Below, piece by piece: positions 1-12,300 of a stretch of 64,000 bases of DNA. Within the stretch, counting starts at the first letter, position 1. Each line of letters opens with the position of its first letter. Origin of the DNA: Neospora caninum Liverpool (Eukaryota; Apicomplexa; Conoidasida; Eucoccidiorida; Sarcocystidae). The notes below the pieces were generated by a model. It saw only the letters and a program-made list of their open reading frames with translations, did no database searches and was not told the origin of the DNA. Position numbers and translations under genes: made by a program. Location: contig NC_018390.1 of NCBI RefSeq assembly GCF_000208865.1, forward strand, positions 1,288,790 through 1,352,789, given 5' to 3'.

Positions 1-321
1 GAGAACGAAGGAGAGGAAGAAAGGAAGAAAACTCGCCATACAGGACGCGTAGAGAGAGAGTGTCACTGGCATCCGCATTCCACAGTGTAAACGCAGAGAG
101 GCCGTGAAACGGAGTCAACAAGAAACAAGGAATTCCACATGCAAATCCGCGGCCAGCTTTCGGACCTATTCACACACACTTCAACGCGTTCATGGCGTGC
201 CTCGCCGAAAGGCATTGTCTGTTGCTGTCTGAAACAGATTTTGTGTCAGAAAGCTGCTGGTGATGCTCTGCGGTGGAAGCACACCGTAAAGCCCTCGGCT
301 CAGTGCCTGACGCCCTACCTT

Positions 322-2849
322 TCAACACGGAACCGCCAATGATCGCCAAACACTCCTGGTTTTTCTTCTCGTCTTCGTCAGACGATGAAGTCGGGTTCGT
401 TCCCTGGAGACGAAGACACAAAACGCAGCGAGAAAAAACGAACTTCCGAGACTGGGAGCAGAAGGCGGATGAGTGTCGGTGTGCCTCTCCCCTTCCGCGC
501 TTTCCGAACGGTTTTCGCGCTTGAACAAAGCAGCTGCGCGCGTGTCTCTTCTTACGTCTTCGTCCTCTCGCTTTCTGTCTTCGTCCGCGTCCTCATCGGC
601 GCCTGCGTCCTTGCCTGCTCTGAAATTTCTTGGCTTTCCGGCGTCTTCTGTGTCTTCTTCGTCTTCTTCATCTTCTTCGTCGGACAGAGTGCCGAGATTG
701 ACTTCAAAGTGAACCAGGTGAAGCAGTGTGTTTCCTTCGTCGTCGCGCAGTTCGAGAGGCGACGCCGGAGTCGAGGCACCGGACGAAGCGGCCGGTGTAG
801 GGAAATGCTGCGACGCTAGAGAACGCAGGGAAGATCCAACAGAGGTTCCGACTGAGGCCTCTCCGTGGTGCTCAAAGAAACGGAGACAGCAGAAACACGG
901 AAACACTCCGCTTCCCGGCGCAGACTCGCAACCTGTCGATCTCGACGGAGTGCTTTAAACTCTCCATTTCCTCGTGTGCGGACCCTCGAAGAGGAATCCC
1001 GCAGGGTGTACTTCGAACAGGTAAATGCCACGGTCGCGCCTGTCTTCTGGCCAAAACAACTGGTAGTGTGGAAGACGCCATGCATGCAAAGCGACACTCC
1101 AACGTGGACCAACGCCGAGGCTCCCCGTCCCTTCATACACGCTTCTGAAGCCAAGAATCCATCACTGCAGAATCATGCACTAACCGTCCAGCTCTCTCTC
1201 TCTCTAAATATATATACTTCTTATAGCTTCACAGATATATATATATATATATGCGAGACGTGATAGACCGCTGTGTATCTGAGCCAGGCGAATGTGAGGG
1301 AGACAAAGACATATGAGGCATCAGAGAGTTTCAGCTTTACCGATCCAGGCGAGTTTCTGGCGATCATTCTCCTCCACGCACAGAAAGGGGTAAGGCATGT
1401 CGTTGTAAAACTCGAGTCGCTCGTAGAGGCCTGAGGGCAGCGGGAAAAGAGAGGCAGCAACGCGTCGACACACCGCCCGGTGTACGTACAGAAAGGAAGC
1501 GGGCACGGAACAACCAACGAATCTTCTTTTGCTTCTCTAAAGCGCGTCCTCAAAACAAGGTGCCTCAGGGAAGGCATGATTGCGAATCCAGTTGTGTGCA
1601 AGTGCATATGTTTGCGTGTCCGTGTTTATGTCTCTAAGTAGATGTTCGTATATGTGTGTGTGTATCCCGGAAGGCACTGCGGCCAATCGTGATACGTAGT
1701 TGCATTCTTGAAGGGGCAAACAGGCGTCGGTCCAGACGTATGCAGGCTCCGGCAATTCGACTCAACGAGAGGCAAAGCTGCAAAAGGGCCAACGCGGGAG
1801 AAACGATTTACCTGATGGGTCCGCAGAAAATTCCTTGACCATCTCGTCGTACGAGCCTTCGCCGTAGAAGAGGCGTTCGGTTGCGGAATAGCTGGAAACG
1901 CAGACAATGTTGGAAAGCGGCGCATGCAGAAAGAAAGCAGATGAGGTGGACAGGATTCGACGCGAAGCGAGAGAGGCGAGACGGGAAAGACAAAACGGCT
2001 CACGAAGGGGAAGGATAAGACGAGGTGAGCGCGAGGCTTTCAAACAACAAGTGTACAACAGGTGTATCGGTGCGGGTTCCCCAGGAATGCTTGCGACTCA
2101 GAGAGGGAGAAACGGGCCGTCTTGGCGAAGCGTGCGAAGAGCCGACGAGACTGAGGCACGCAGAGGTCCGAAACGTTCAGAGTGCTGAATAACCAGAGGC
2201 GCGAGGAAACAGCAGGCTTTTCAGGCGATTTTGCCCCTCGTCACGAAAGAACAAAGTCGAGAGCTTTAGCTTACCAGTTGCGCAAGAGCCACGCTTTCGC
2301 TGTTTCCAGGGTTTCCAGTTTCTCCTTCAACTTGGCGGCGTTTTTCTCCTTTTCTGGGGACTCGTCGAGGTGATCCTCCAACCGGCTTTTCACCTGCGCC
2401 ATCTCCATTTCGAGCAGGGACAGCGGCGTCCGATTGGAGCTATTTTTTGCTCGTAGAACTCCAAAGCGATTCATGTGTCTCTCGCCGTTTCCACACGCGG
2501 CCGATGTCCCGCAGTCCGCACTCTCGGGCTCTTGCTCCTTCCCCTTAGTCAAAGACAGAAGCCTCTGAAGCGCCTCCACGCTCCCCGCTGCGGCGGCATA
2601 GTGCGCCACAGTGTTGCCTGTCTTCGGCTCGGTTTCTTCCAGTTCTCCATAGGGCGCGCTCGACTTCTCTAGGGCGGCTGTAGACATCGCCTTTTCTGCC
2701 GAAGCATTTGCGTCCCGTGCCTCGCGCGCAGAAGAAATCTGGGCCGCGAGCACGTCCGTTCGCGCGAGGAACTCTGCCCATCGTTTCGACGCTGCGAGGG
2801 CGATAAGGCGAGGAGAGACAGACCCACCGGCCGCAGGCGAGGTTGCCAT
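322..2849 (-). CDS. Ankyrin-repeat protein, four-exon model
   Basis: The start codon is at 2849. Proposed exons are 2849-2275, 1891-1812, 1430-1341 and 815-322, about 412 residues; the GT-AG junctions have phases 2, 1 and 1, all consistent. Exon 1 holds an ankyrin-like stretch (GNTVAHYAAAAGSVEALQRL) after an Ala/Ser-rich start and ends in a charged helix. The last exon holds a second ankyrin-type signature (DDEGNTLLHL), followed by a strongly acidic run of Asp/Glu encoded by a TCTTC-type repeat. The middle exons (LFYGEGSYDEMVKEF; LYERLEFYNDMPYPFLC) match no family I know. Ankyrin repeats usually mediate protein binding, so no enzyme role can be claimed. The weakest part is the join to the last exon and its C-terminus near the window edge: an alternative exon around 955-1140 is also open. 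Confidence 0.55.
647..690. repeat. TCTTC/TCTTCG short tandem repeat, acidic-tract coding
   Basis: This imperfect hexamer/pentamer repeat lies in the last exon of the ankyrin gene. Read on the minus strand it encodes a Glu/Asp tract. Length variation would keep the acidic character if it is in multiples of three. Confidence 0.7.
1234..1252. repeat. (TA)n microsatellite
   Basis: A run of alternating T and A lies in the third intron of the ankyrin gene model. Confidence 0.85.
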
Positions 2850-5474
2850 CTCCTATAGAAAGTCAAGGGAAAAAGAGGAGAAAAAGCTTAAAGGAGAAGG
2901 ATGCGAGTGTGCACAGTGCGCGCCTGCGGAGTCAGGGGAACTCTCCCACTGGCCGGTCCTGCGGGCAACCGTGGAGGCGTCAAGGCTTGGGCTGGAGCCT
3001 GAGACGTTTGTCGACGCTTTCCGTGAAGTCAGGAATGTCGCAGCGAACGTACACGCATAAGGGGAGAACTGCGGATGCTGGAGTGGTCCGAGACTTTCCG
3101 AACAGCGGTGCCTGCGCCGGAGAGCTTTCTAGGCACGTGAGGAAAACACGCCACGCCTGTATCTCGGAACAGCTCCAGAGAGAAGGAAGGCAACAGAGAA
3201 GATAGGAAGAGGGACAACGAACATGAAAACCCTCAAGAACGCGCGGAGGTTGCGACTCACTGCTGTCGTTCCGCAACAGAGGCTTCAGACACTGGTTTCT
3301 TTTCTCAAATGCCGGCACGCTTCTTCCAAAAGAAGGCGTACATGACGCCTGGCTCTCCGCGTACGGGGAATTGAGCTAAAAGGGTTTTCGTACACACGTT
3401 TTCTTTCGCGAGAAACTACTTTGAGGTACGTGTGGAGCAACACGAATTTCCCCGGGGTTGCATGTCCGGAATCGCTAGAGGCGTGCCTCTTACGTGTGTC
3501 GCGAATCTCGAGTCTAAATTCACAAGTTCAAGGGTGTGCGCGATGAAGAGTCTTTCCGAAAATGTGGATGTCAGGTCGGGTTTTTTCCTGCGAGTCGAGG
3601 TATTCTGGCGTCCTATACGCATGTAGCGTTCTGGGTTGCATGCATGCGAGGTAACAGTCAAATTTAAAAGCTTGAGAAAAGCCGCAAACGTCACGCTCAA
3701 GTCTCTCGACAGAGCGCTCCCGTGGGCCCTGCGTCACCTCGAAGATTCGCGGCATGAGCATGTGCACGTGCTTTCCGCAAGCCTGTTCAAGATAACTGAA
3801 AATACGGAGTCAAATACAGGACCGAGCTTAAGGGGCAAGGGACACAAATGCGTTGACTTGAAAGAACAGTTTGCAGCTAAGCAACGCGGTTACACCCTGA
3901 GGTAGCCCCGTCCCTTGTGTCTTGCTGGAGATTCGCGATTCACGAGAATCGCCTTGCTCGCTCACATTTCGGGCGTGTATCACCGCGTAGGCGCGCGGTG
4001 TTCATTCAATGGTTTTGTACCGGTTCAACCAGGAGGTAATTTGTTCCAAGGTTTTTGTGTTGCCTGCCATACACCTCATGCACGCATGGAGAAAGGGGCC
4101 AAGAGTGACTGCAGCTACTTCTTGACTGTGAATGCTGGGGTATGCGTACCAGCTGTCAACGCGTCTTGTGGAAAAACTGTTGATCAACGCAGTGAAGGGC
4201 GGTTCGTTATGTTTTCGTGCTGGAACGTCGCTCCACCCCCCCCCCCAACCCCCCCGTGCCGAGACGTCCCTGACCCTTCGCCTCTACCAATTCATGCCCC
4301 CGTGTTCATCCTAGTCCAGATGTCAACATGCATTGGAGTAAGACACAGTGGTGCATATGACCCTAAAGTAAACTTTGCGGTTTTGCCTTTCTCAAACAAT
4401 CCGTGTTCTGCCATTTTGAAGAGGGTTGAGGGGATCACCTGAGCATGATGGTTTTGGGCAGATGACTAGGATGCTTAGGCGGACATACAAATCACCTCGC
4501 CTATGTCTAGGATTTTTGTGTTCCAGCGACTGTCGGTAAGTAGACCTTCGTGCCAAAGGGCGACTTTGGTTTTCGGCAGCGGATTTTTTTGGAAAAGTCG
4601 GGTCGCGAAATTTAGCCTTTCCTAGGATCACTACCGATGCTTCCACGGCACGAAGATCTTTTCGCTGAACTCTAATTTTCGAAAGTGAGGTAAGGAGCAA
4701 AGGCTGCCGCCAGTAACTACGCCGAGCTGGTGTCAATGAAGAGCGTAGGCGCGTTTCGTGGCTCTTGGGAGAGAGCATCTCACCGGTCGGTAGAGCGACG
4801 AAATGAGTTTCAATAACATTGACGGATTCGTTTCGACAAGACTACCTGGACAGGGCCGAGCACACGGCGGGGCCTGCGAGGCCTCCTAAAGCCCCGGCCA
4901 CGCCTGTGTACGAAGATGAAACGGGTCAATGCACCCACGATATCCGTGCTCCCCGACAGTCCTGCAGACCTCTTGGGGATGACCATTTTCTTTTAAAATG
5001 GAAGAAGGGCGTTCATTGAAGAAACACAAAGACAACTGATTCATTTCCTAGCTGACTGACGGGAACAATGGACCTGCGTGTAACCAACAAGCGGAACAGA
5101 CCCTCCGAAAGGATCTCTCTGCAGGTTATCCAAGTTTGTGACCTGTGCAAACGAGAACAAACAGGGGAAAGTGTTCTTTCTCATCTGTTGCTTCCTGCAT
5201 TCACGCTGTATCTGAACTGACTCAGATCGATGCCCGAGCTACATGCTGTGTTTCTGTTTAACTCTTAAGATCAAACAAGTGGAAAGGACTGCCCAAAGTG
5301 TGGTGCAACGATTTCTCTTGTTGGAGCTTCTCGTACAATGGCAGTCTGCTACGTGGATATATACGGCCATCAACCGTGGGTTTTGATCTGGTTGTTCTGC
5401 TAACAACCACACGGTTATTATTGCGCCTTTTTGATGCGGAGAGTACCACAACATCACCGTAGATGACCGGGAGT
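2850..5474. other. Intergenic region between ankyrin and FAM221-type genes
   Basis: About 2.6 kb with only short ORFs that lack coding character. It contains a C-rich tract (4236-4255) and a palindromic TGCATGCATGC near 3639; TGCATGC is a known T. gondii promoter-associated motif. The upstream part should hold the promoter of the minus-strand ankyrin gene, and the distal part the 3' end of the FAM221-type gene. Confidence 0.6.
4236..4255. repeat. Poly-C tract, interrupted
   Basis: Two runs of C are separated by AA in non-coding DNA. Long C/G runs recur in this window (also 5515-5528, 38527-38536 and 38612-38625) and are likely length-variable. Confidence 0.8.
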
Positions 5475-7058
5475 TCAATACGTCGAACTCTGCACGAATG
5501 AGCCGAGATTGGCGCCCCCCCCCCCCCCGCGTACCTCTCGACTCAACTCCATAAAGTCCTCAGCCATCTCCTTTCCAATTTGAGAAAGTGTGTCTGCCGA
5601 TCTGTTGGGCTTCTCCATGGCTTGCTTGTGTTTGCTCCACGGATGGTTGCAATTACAAACCCACGGAGAGTCGAACTTGTTGCACGAGCAGGAAGTTCTA
5701 CCGAGGCAAGCATCGATGCACACACACACACACACACACAAGCGCCCGCTGTGTGCACTAAGAACTTACAGATCCGCCGGATCTCAGACAAATCCAACCC
5801 CAAGGAGCGGAACTCGTGGGCCACTCCAGCGTGACCCCAAGAGCGTCCCGTAGCGTGCGTGTGCCGAGATGCCTTGACTGAAAAGTCCTCTTGATTCTGG
5901 ATGAAATCAGTTTATCTCATCAGGCAACTAAATTCGCTAGACGTTCAAACCTGTGGAGATAGCTGTACAACCGTCGGTCTTGAGAGACAGAGCGCAGCCA
6001 CGACATGGGCGAGGCTCTCGTTCGACGCACTCACCGTGTGCACTTGAAGGAAAGTGGATCGTGCTCGACGTGCTTGTGCTTGCACCTGCACCTGTTCGCA
6101 AGACAAGACGGCTGTCGGCGCGAGTGTCCGTACACCCTGGCCGGTTGAAAACCCATCGCCATCGCCACGGCTCCACCAGAGACGGAAAATGTGCAAACGC
6201 ACCGAATTCACCGCCCACGGCCACTGCGGTCAGGTAACCCCATCAAGTGTGACACATTCATGAACCAATCCGCAGCAGAACATGGGGCGTAAGCAAAGGA
6301 AAACGACAGAACGGGCGAGAGGGTCATCCAGAGTTATCGGCGGCATTTGTTTCTTTCCTGGTGCCAACAACAGATATTTCTTCACTCGTCAATCTGATTA
6401 CCTACGAACAGGAGGTTCTCAGTTGTGTTTACAGGATCAGGATGCAAAACTGCAAGGCAAAGACAGATTCTGCTCGCAGCCGCTACAGCCATTCCTGGTT
6501 CTCGTCTAAAGACAGGTATGCACGGAGGATTTGCCTGCAACAGTACGCTTCCCTTTCCTTTGTGCCTGCAAGGTCATGAACGTGTTGTCGCGGTAAGAGC
6601 TCCGATCTAGTCTCAGCCAGCTGGCGTGCGTCATCCACTACTCAGGCTACCACCTACCTTAAGATCCACGCACCCTCTGCAACAATGTAGAAGAAATCGC
6701 GGCATTTGCACTTGCCGTTTGTGCACCCAAACGTCGCGGGACCATCGACACTTAGACTCTTGGATAGCCCCTTTGTGTGTTCTTTCAAACGGTGGCCACA
6801 CAGACACCGACATTCTTCACGAATGACAATGCATGTTTTGTCACATGCTTCACAGATCCAACGACCTTTAAGCGTCAGCGGTGGCAGTGGGAAAGCTAGA
6901 CGGCAACCCGACTTTCCCCCGCTGTTCTTTTTGTTGAACGCATCTTGCTGGCAACCGTCGTCGCTCCCACGGCACTCGGTCGTGCTTGACCATGATGCAG
7001 GGGTTGTTGTTTCGGCGCAGCAGCCAACCGAAGTGTCAGGCGGAGCTCTTTTTTCCAT
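5475..7058 (-). CDS. FAM221-family cysteine-rich zinc-binding protein
   Basis: The start ATG is at 7058. Exons are 7058-6658, 6091-6035 and 5697 downward, joined in phase 2 at both introns. The spliced protein shows the FAM221 signature in order: ECRCLCGHRLKEH near residue 85, a C-x-C-x3-F-x-YI block ending EGAWILR, then CRCKHKHVEH across the first junction, then SPWVCNCNHPWSKH in exon 3. The regularly spaced Cys/His pairs suggest several zinc sites. The human FAM221A/B proteins are of unknown biochemical role. The 3' end is unclear: either translation runs to a stop at 5475 through a poly-G stretch, or exon 3 ends at the GTACGC donor after 5535 and a further exon lies near 5270-5480. The N-terminal 60 residues are not conserved. 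Family membership is firm; function is not inferred. Confidence 0.8.
5515..5528. repeat. C14 homopolymer next to a splice donor
   Basis: On the gene strand this is a G-run just downstream of the potential exon 3 donor of the FAM221-type gene. It leaves the reading frame of the C-terminus dependent on exact run length. Confidence 0.85.
5719..5740. repeat. (CA)11 microsatellite
   Basis: A perfect CA repeat lies within the second intron of the FAM221-type gene, upstream of the exon 3 acceptor. Confidence 0.9.
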
Positions 7059-9320
7059 TGGCGCTACTTAAGATTCACGGGATCGCGAAAGTTGCGCCAG
7101 CAGTCTGAGGCAAACTCTATGGCTGGCCTAACCTATAATCGTTTCATGTAGCAGGCGAGCAGCACGTCCCCACTGCCCCCCGCCCTCTGGCCATTTGTCA
7201 GGCACAAGATTTCGGGACGAAGCGATGAAAGCCTGGAACTTCTTCCCCATAAGCCTCCTGTTGTATTGTGTATGCTCCGCAGATACTCGAGAAAGTGTAA
7301 TAGAGCCCTCCTAATAATCGAAGGAAAAGTTTTCCGGGCAAACGAACCGACCATCAGCTTGTGAAGCTGCAGGACACGCGCCTACGCTTTGGATCGTTGT
7401 TCAAAACACTACTAGACACACTACCAGGACAAACTACGGTCGGACCGAAAAAGATCAGGAAAGGCAGAGAAATGGCGGCTTCTTGTGTAGCACCATTGGA
7501 TCTGTACAACGTGTAACACTCCGTGTGTGATAGGTGAAGAATTTTAAGGTTCATGAAGACTGGCACGGGAGCGCACGGAGGGCCCATGGCCCTCTAAAAG
7601 CGGGCGGCAGTTCCGTGTACGTTGGAAAAACTCATTCGACTAGCTTTCAGAAATAACACACATTAAAACCAGTGTTTTTCGGGATAAGCAATCGCATACT
7701 TTTGCGAAGGTGATGCTTTCCCGAACGGTAGAAAGATGTGCGATCGCTCACAGACACGCGCACACATGGGCACAGGACGCTTTGAATCACAGCCTGGCTG
7801 CTAGCAACTTTCGCACCTACCGCGTCGAACAATTGTGAAGATTTTTGCCGCGATAAAAATGTGAAAAAACCTATCCCGTTTTGCGTCTTGGGAAAAGTTG
7901 ACTGCCGCAGATTCACGTGGGGCGGCAAGAGTCTCTCAAGCTGCATGTTCTCGAAGCGGGGTGAAAGCCTTGACCCTCGATGCGGCAGGCGGTTCGCATG
8001 TGTCATAATACTGAGTTCGGGCAGCCGCTAGAGGCCGGAATGCGTTGAACCTGGCCGGGACTGTGCTAAAACATGTACAGGATATTTCTGCATGCATGTC
8101 ATCTTCATTTTAGCTGTTTCAAAGCTCAGAGAAGCCAAATTGAAGCTCCTGTTTTTTTTTGTGTGTGAAGTCGCAGGAATCCTACAAGCGCGGTCACTTA
8201 CGGCAACCAGGGACGCGCAGAACAAAGTGTTCTTGTCTGAGGAAGCCACAGTCAAACAAAAAGGCACGCAACACACAGTGTCGCCTCAGTTTGGAGTCGT
8301 TGGCTTAATCTGCTGAAGTCGTGTCACACATGGTTACAGCACTAGCCTTATTCGTATAGACACGGTCACGGTACCTATATGGCTCGGGGTCATCCAGTTT
8401 CAAGATCCTCGACTTCGCGACAGGAGGGACGAGAGTCGCAGCAATAACTGCCGGCCGGGTGGTCAGGGCTTGTCGATCAAGCCCCTGGCTGAGACTGAAA
8501 AGGTCGCACTCAGATTGCTACGGAGACGTCAACGGTTGTGTACACCAAACTTGCCGTGGCCACGTATGCCAATGGATCGGGAACTGGTGTGTTGCCGGCA
8601 ACCACAGTGACGAAGTTGCTGCAACACACTCGGGCTTCATTACCCGTAAATCTTGTGGGACAGGCTCCCAAGTTTTAGATGCGCAATTTTGTTTGTAAGC
8701 GGCCTGGCAATAGTCGCAGAAGGCGGCGAAGTGGTGTCAGCACCCGCCTGAGCCGCGATGAGGCAATCAACCATCGGAGGCAAGTTTCGATCCCTTGGAG
8801 ACACCGAACGCTGTCTGGGATGTACGCCGGTGCTACAAGAATTTGCCCGTATGTGGGCGATCGACCATGCTGGTGATGAAGCGGCTTTTCAGGCTTTCTG
8901 CGCTATCCTGTGGAAAGCCACAGCTGCAGGAACCTGTGGCGTCTTGCCCACCACTGCTGCTCGTTCGCCGAATCGCCACATAGAGGGCCGTTTTTATTTT
9001 GACAGGATTTATTGGCAGAAGCTTAGTGGCAAGAACGGAAAATCTGCGGTGAGAGGAAACTGCCTTCCCCTTCTTATCATCTGGAACAGAAGTCGATTTG
9101 TTCTTAATTACCTCCTCGGGGTGCTCTCCCGACTGTCTCGGTGGTGGCCAATCAGCATTGGCTCGACTGTCGATAGCTATCGGCTTTCCAAAATCCCGAG
9201 AGGTACTGCGTATCTCCAGCCTGCTCGCAACTATGTCCTTTTCTGTTCCTTCACGTTAATCGTTTAAAGAAGCGGAGAAGCCTTTTACGGGCAGGCGTCA
9301 ATTTTCACTTCTCGGCGAAA
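7059..9320. promoter_or_regulatory. Shared divergent intergenic region, FAM221-type / RON2 paralogue
   Basis: This 2.26-kb region lies between two divergent start codons, so it must contain both 5' UTRs and promoters. A TGCATGCATG element lies at about 8090; TGCATGC is an established cis-element class in T. gondii promoters bound by AP2-type factors. A 170-codon ORF at 8758-9267 has no coding character and is probably 5' UTR. No TATA box was sought, since these parasites generally lack a clear one. Confidence 0.5.
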
Positions 9321-12300
9321 ATGGGAACGGGCCGCGTCCCTGTAGGCGGCTTCGAGGGAGCGGAAGCCAGTGTGAAGAGTCCCTCTACCCTGCGGACACT
9401 ATGTGTCACTTTTCTGGTTGGCCTAGCCGTCACGCTAGGACAGCCATTCCTTTTGTTCTCAGGAGCAGCTTTGGCCAGTCCTTCGGGTGATGGGTTGGGC
9501 GACAGCCGTTATGCTGGTCAACCGAACTCCTCCGGGAACACCCTCGTAGATATAGCCAAGCATGAAACCGACACCTTCGCTAAGGAGAGGCCTGACGCAG
9601 CAGAGAGAGCCATGACAACTGCAGATACAGCCTTTAACCAAACAGGAGGGGCGGATGCTGCGGGGGCGACCGCGGCTCAGAATAAGCCTTCTCCTTCGAA
9701 GACTCCTTCTGAGCAAGAGACGGACAACCTTCTTGCCCTTGACACCGACCGCGAATATAATTCTCCCGCTCCGAACGTCGTGAGGGGAGGCATCGAGTTT
9801 GACCAACAGCCAAAAGAAAGCTCTCAGGTGCAGGTACCCCAGACGCAGTCGAAGCCGGATGATATAACGCCAGACCGAGCAAGGATACAGATACTGGCAA
9901 GCAACTTGGAAGAGCTCAGGTCGATGCTGGAAGACCCTGCGCTAGAGTTGGCCGTCAACGGTAGGTGAATATTTCTACGATTGCTTTGCAGAGTTGCTTA
10001 AAATGGCCGTGCCAGCACCTCACATCTAAAAGTCCTCCCCTGCACAAAACTTGCCTGGCGACTAGAGCTGTACCTTGCGGACTTGAAATGCCGATGTGCA
10101 GGCCTTCTGGGATCACTGCCTCCTTGCAAGAATGAAGCTTCTGTACGAACATCCATTTCCTCCTTCGGTTCTCTAGAATCGTGGTCGGCCTCCCAGACGC
10201 GTGAAGCCCCCCCAGCTCCATCAGATCCCGGTGCGGAATCCGATGGTGCCAGGGACAAACAGACGCTTTCTGGTGCCACAATAGAGATGCAAGAAATGTG
10301 TAGTAATCTTGCTTTTCTGTCTCTATCTTTGGCGGGATCAACTATCCCCGTTGATAAAGAACCTCTCGAAGAAACCAGGACGAGGCTCACCATGAAGCTG
10401 AGGAACGTAGCTGGTACAGCGTTGGATTTTGGTCAGCTCGGCAGGCACCAGATTGCTTCGGGTTTAGGGGTTTCCGTGGAAACAAGAGACCCCGAAAAGC
10501 TGAGCTCTGCATCGGTGGAAGATGGTCGCACCTTGGCATCTCCAACCGAACCAGAAGTTGGTGTTGCCCTACGATTAGCGGGGCGAAGTTTGCCGGCGAC
10601 GCCGTACATTGCTGGTCTTATTGCAACGTCAAACCCTTTCCGTAAGTGCTGGGACTTGTGGTGCCCCACTGGAGCTCAGATATGTCACGGAGTTCAGTTG
10701 CACACCGGTCAGGCAGTGAGATTGACGTGGCATTCAATTTGGTACACAGGTCAGTGCCAAGCCCCGCTATCGGGAAAGGGCACTACGCGCGCGCTGTATG
10801 GGTTTGACTCAGGTCGATTGTCCGAGGGACTGCCACACATGCCGCTGTTCATGTTCTTCGTCCCCTGTCTGTGAACGGTACTGCAGTGTTTGCGCATATG
10901 CTGGCGCTAGCAGCAGCTTACCTTGGATATGATAAGTACTTCGGTGATGGCACAGCAGAATTGCTGCCTTTCTACGGGATTGGTACACTCCTTTCGACGC
11001 TGTCACCGCTGGATACGCCACGGCTCTTAGATAGGATGGCAGCGGCCGACCGAGTGCCACCAAAGCGGTCCCTGCTGTCACGGGTCTCTGGAAGAAAAAG
11101 GGCGTCAGACACAACTGCCCTGGACCGCAGCGGATGGGACCGAAAGAGGAAGTCACGGCTTCCTCGGGGAAGTCATCGCCTCATCCTAGATATACTGGAT
11201 AGGCACCTGGAAGCTTTAACGACATGTAAGTGATACGGGAGCTACAGACGAAAAAGCAAGGCGCAGGGAACGCCTCTCGCCAACGTGTATATGGGTATGG
11301 CGCGTCCCATGCCACAGCAAAGAAAAGGCTTGCAGGACAAGGACATAGACACCACATGGATCCTGTTTTCTGGAGTTTCGCTCCTATTCGGTGACTCATG
11401 GTGACACCAGGAACCATTCGTTCCCCTTTTCACACCTCAGGGGTGCATGCTGCTTGCGTGTGCCTTTGTAGACGTTCAACAGCAGATCGAAGTCCTCCGG
11501 CTAGCAGGGGTTCCGTTGGAAGCGTCAGTACCGATGGCCGACAACCTAAACAGGCTCCACGTGACTCGCTGCCGGTCGAGAAATAACGCGATGACAATTC
11601 CCTGTACTTGGCAGGACACCATCCTCTTCGAAGAACTATCCACGGACTCCAATACAGGTTTAAGAGACGAGGAGCAGATGGTGATGCGTGCCAAAGTTCA
11701 CAAGCTTGAGAATGCTTTCAATACGGTGACGGGACTAGGTGAGGGGGCAGCGTCAGCTGCGTACGGTACTCCTTGCCCACTGATTGCACACTCCCATTGA
11801 GAAGCAAGGCAAAATAACAACTTACGGCCCCTGTTAGTGGTGGGTGTGTGGTCTACACGAGTGCGAACGTTGGCCTTGTGCATGTCAGTTGTAGGGGTAT
11901 CCAACAAGCATCGGACAATTCCCCGAAAGAATTACGTTGAGCCGCAGTGGTGAGTTTGTCTGCTCGAGTGTGCTCTGTTGTGATAATATTCAGGCGTGCT
12001 TGAAGCAAGGCGTGACAAAAACAGTGAGATTCCGCTAAATGCGAGAACTTGGGGAGTGGGTAGTTAGACATTTTTATCATGGTAGTCGGTTCGGCAGCGC
12101 TTTGTTAGTTTCCAATATCCAGAATAAAGCACGCAACACCACGGGTTTCACAACGGTGTTAGCGACTGTCGGGTTCCATGTACACAGGCTTCCTACCCGC
12201 TGGTTCTGCGGCTGACACATTAGCTCGGCTTTATTCAGATTACCGACTTGGCACAGGTAAGAGTATCTCTGGAGGACAGCTATTCCCGGCAGAAGAAATG

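Noticed and set aside
955..1140. Minus-strand frame with an attractive Trp/Phe-rich sequence as an ankyrin-gene exon
   Set aside because: No acceptor gives the phase needed after exon 3, while the acceptor at 815 does. It may be an alternative exon but is not supported.
5770..5890. Extra FAM221-type exon with a perfect GTAAGT donor near 5770
   Set aside because: In every phase it either meets a stop or produces a stop at the next junction; direct joining of 6035 to 5697 keeps the conserved cysteines.
8758..9267. 170-codon plus-strand ORF just upstream of the RON2 paralogue
   Set aside because: No splice link to the gene, no coding character, and the ATG at 9321 begins a signal peptide. Probably 5' UTR.
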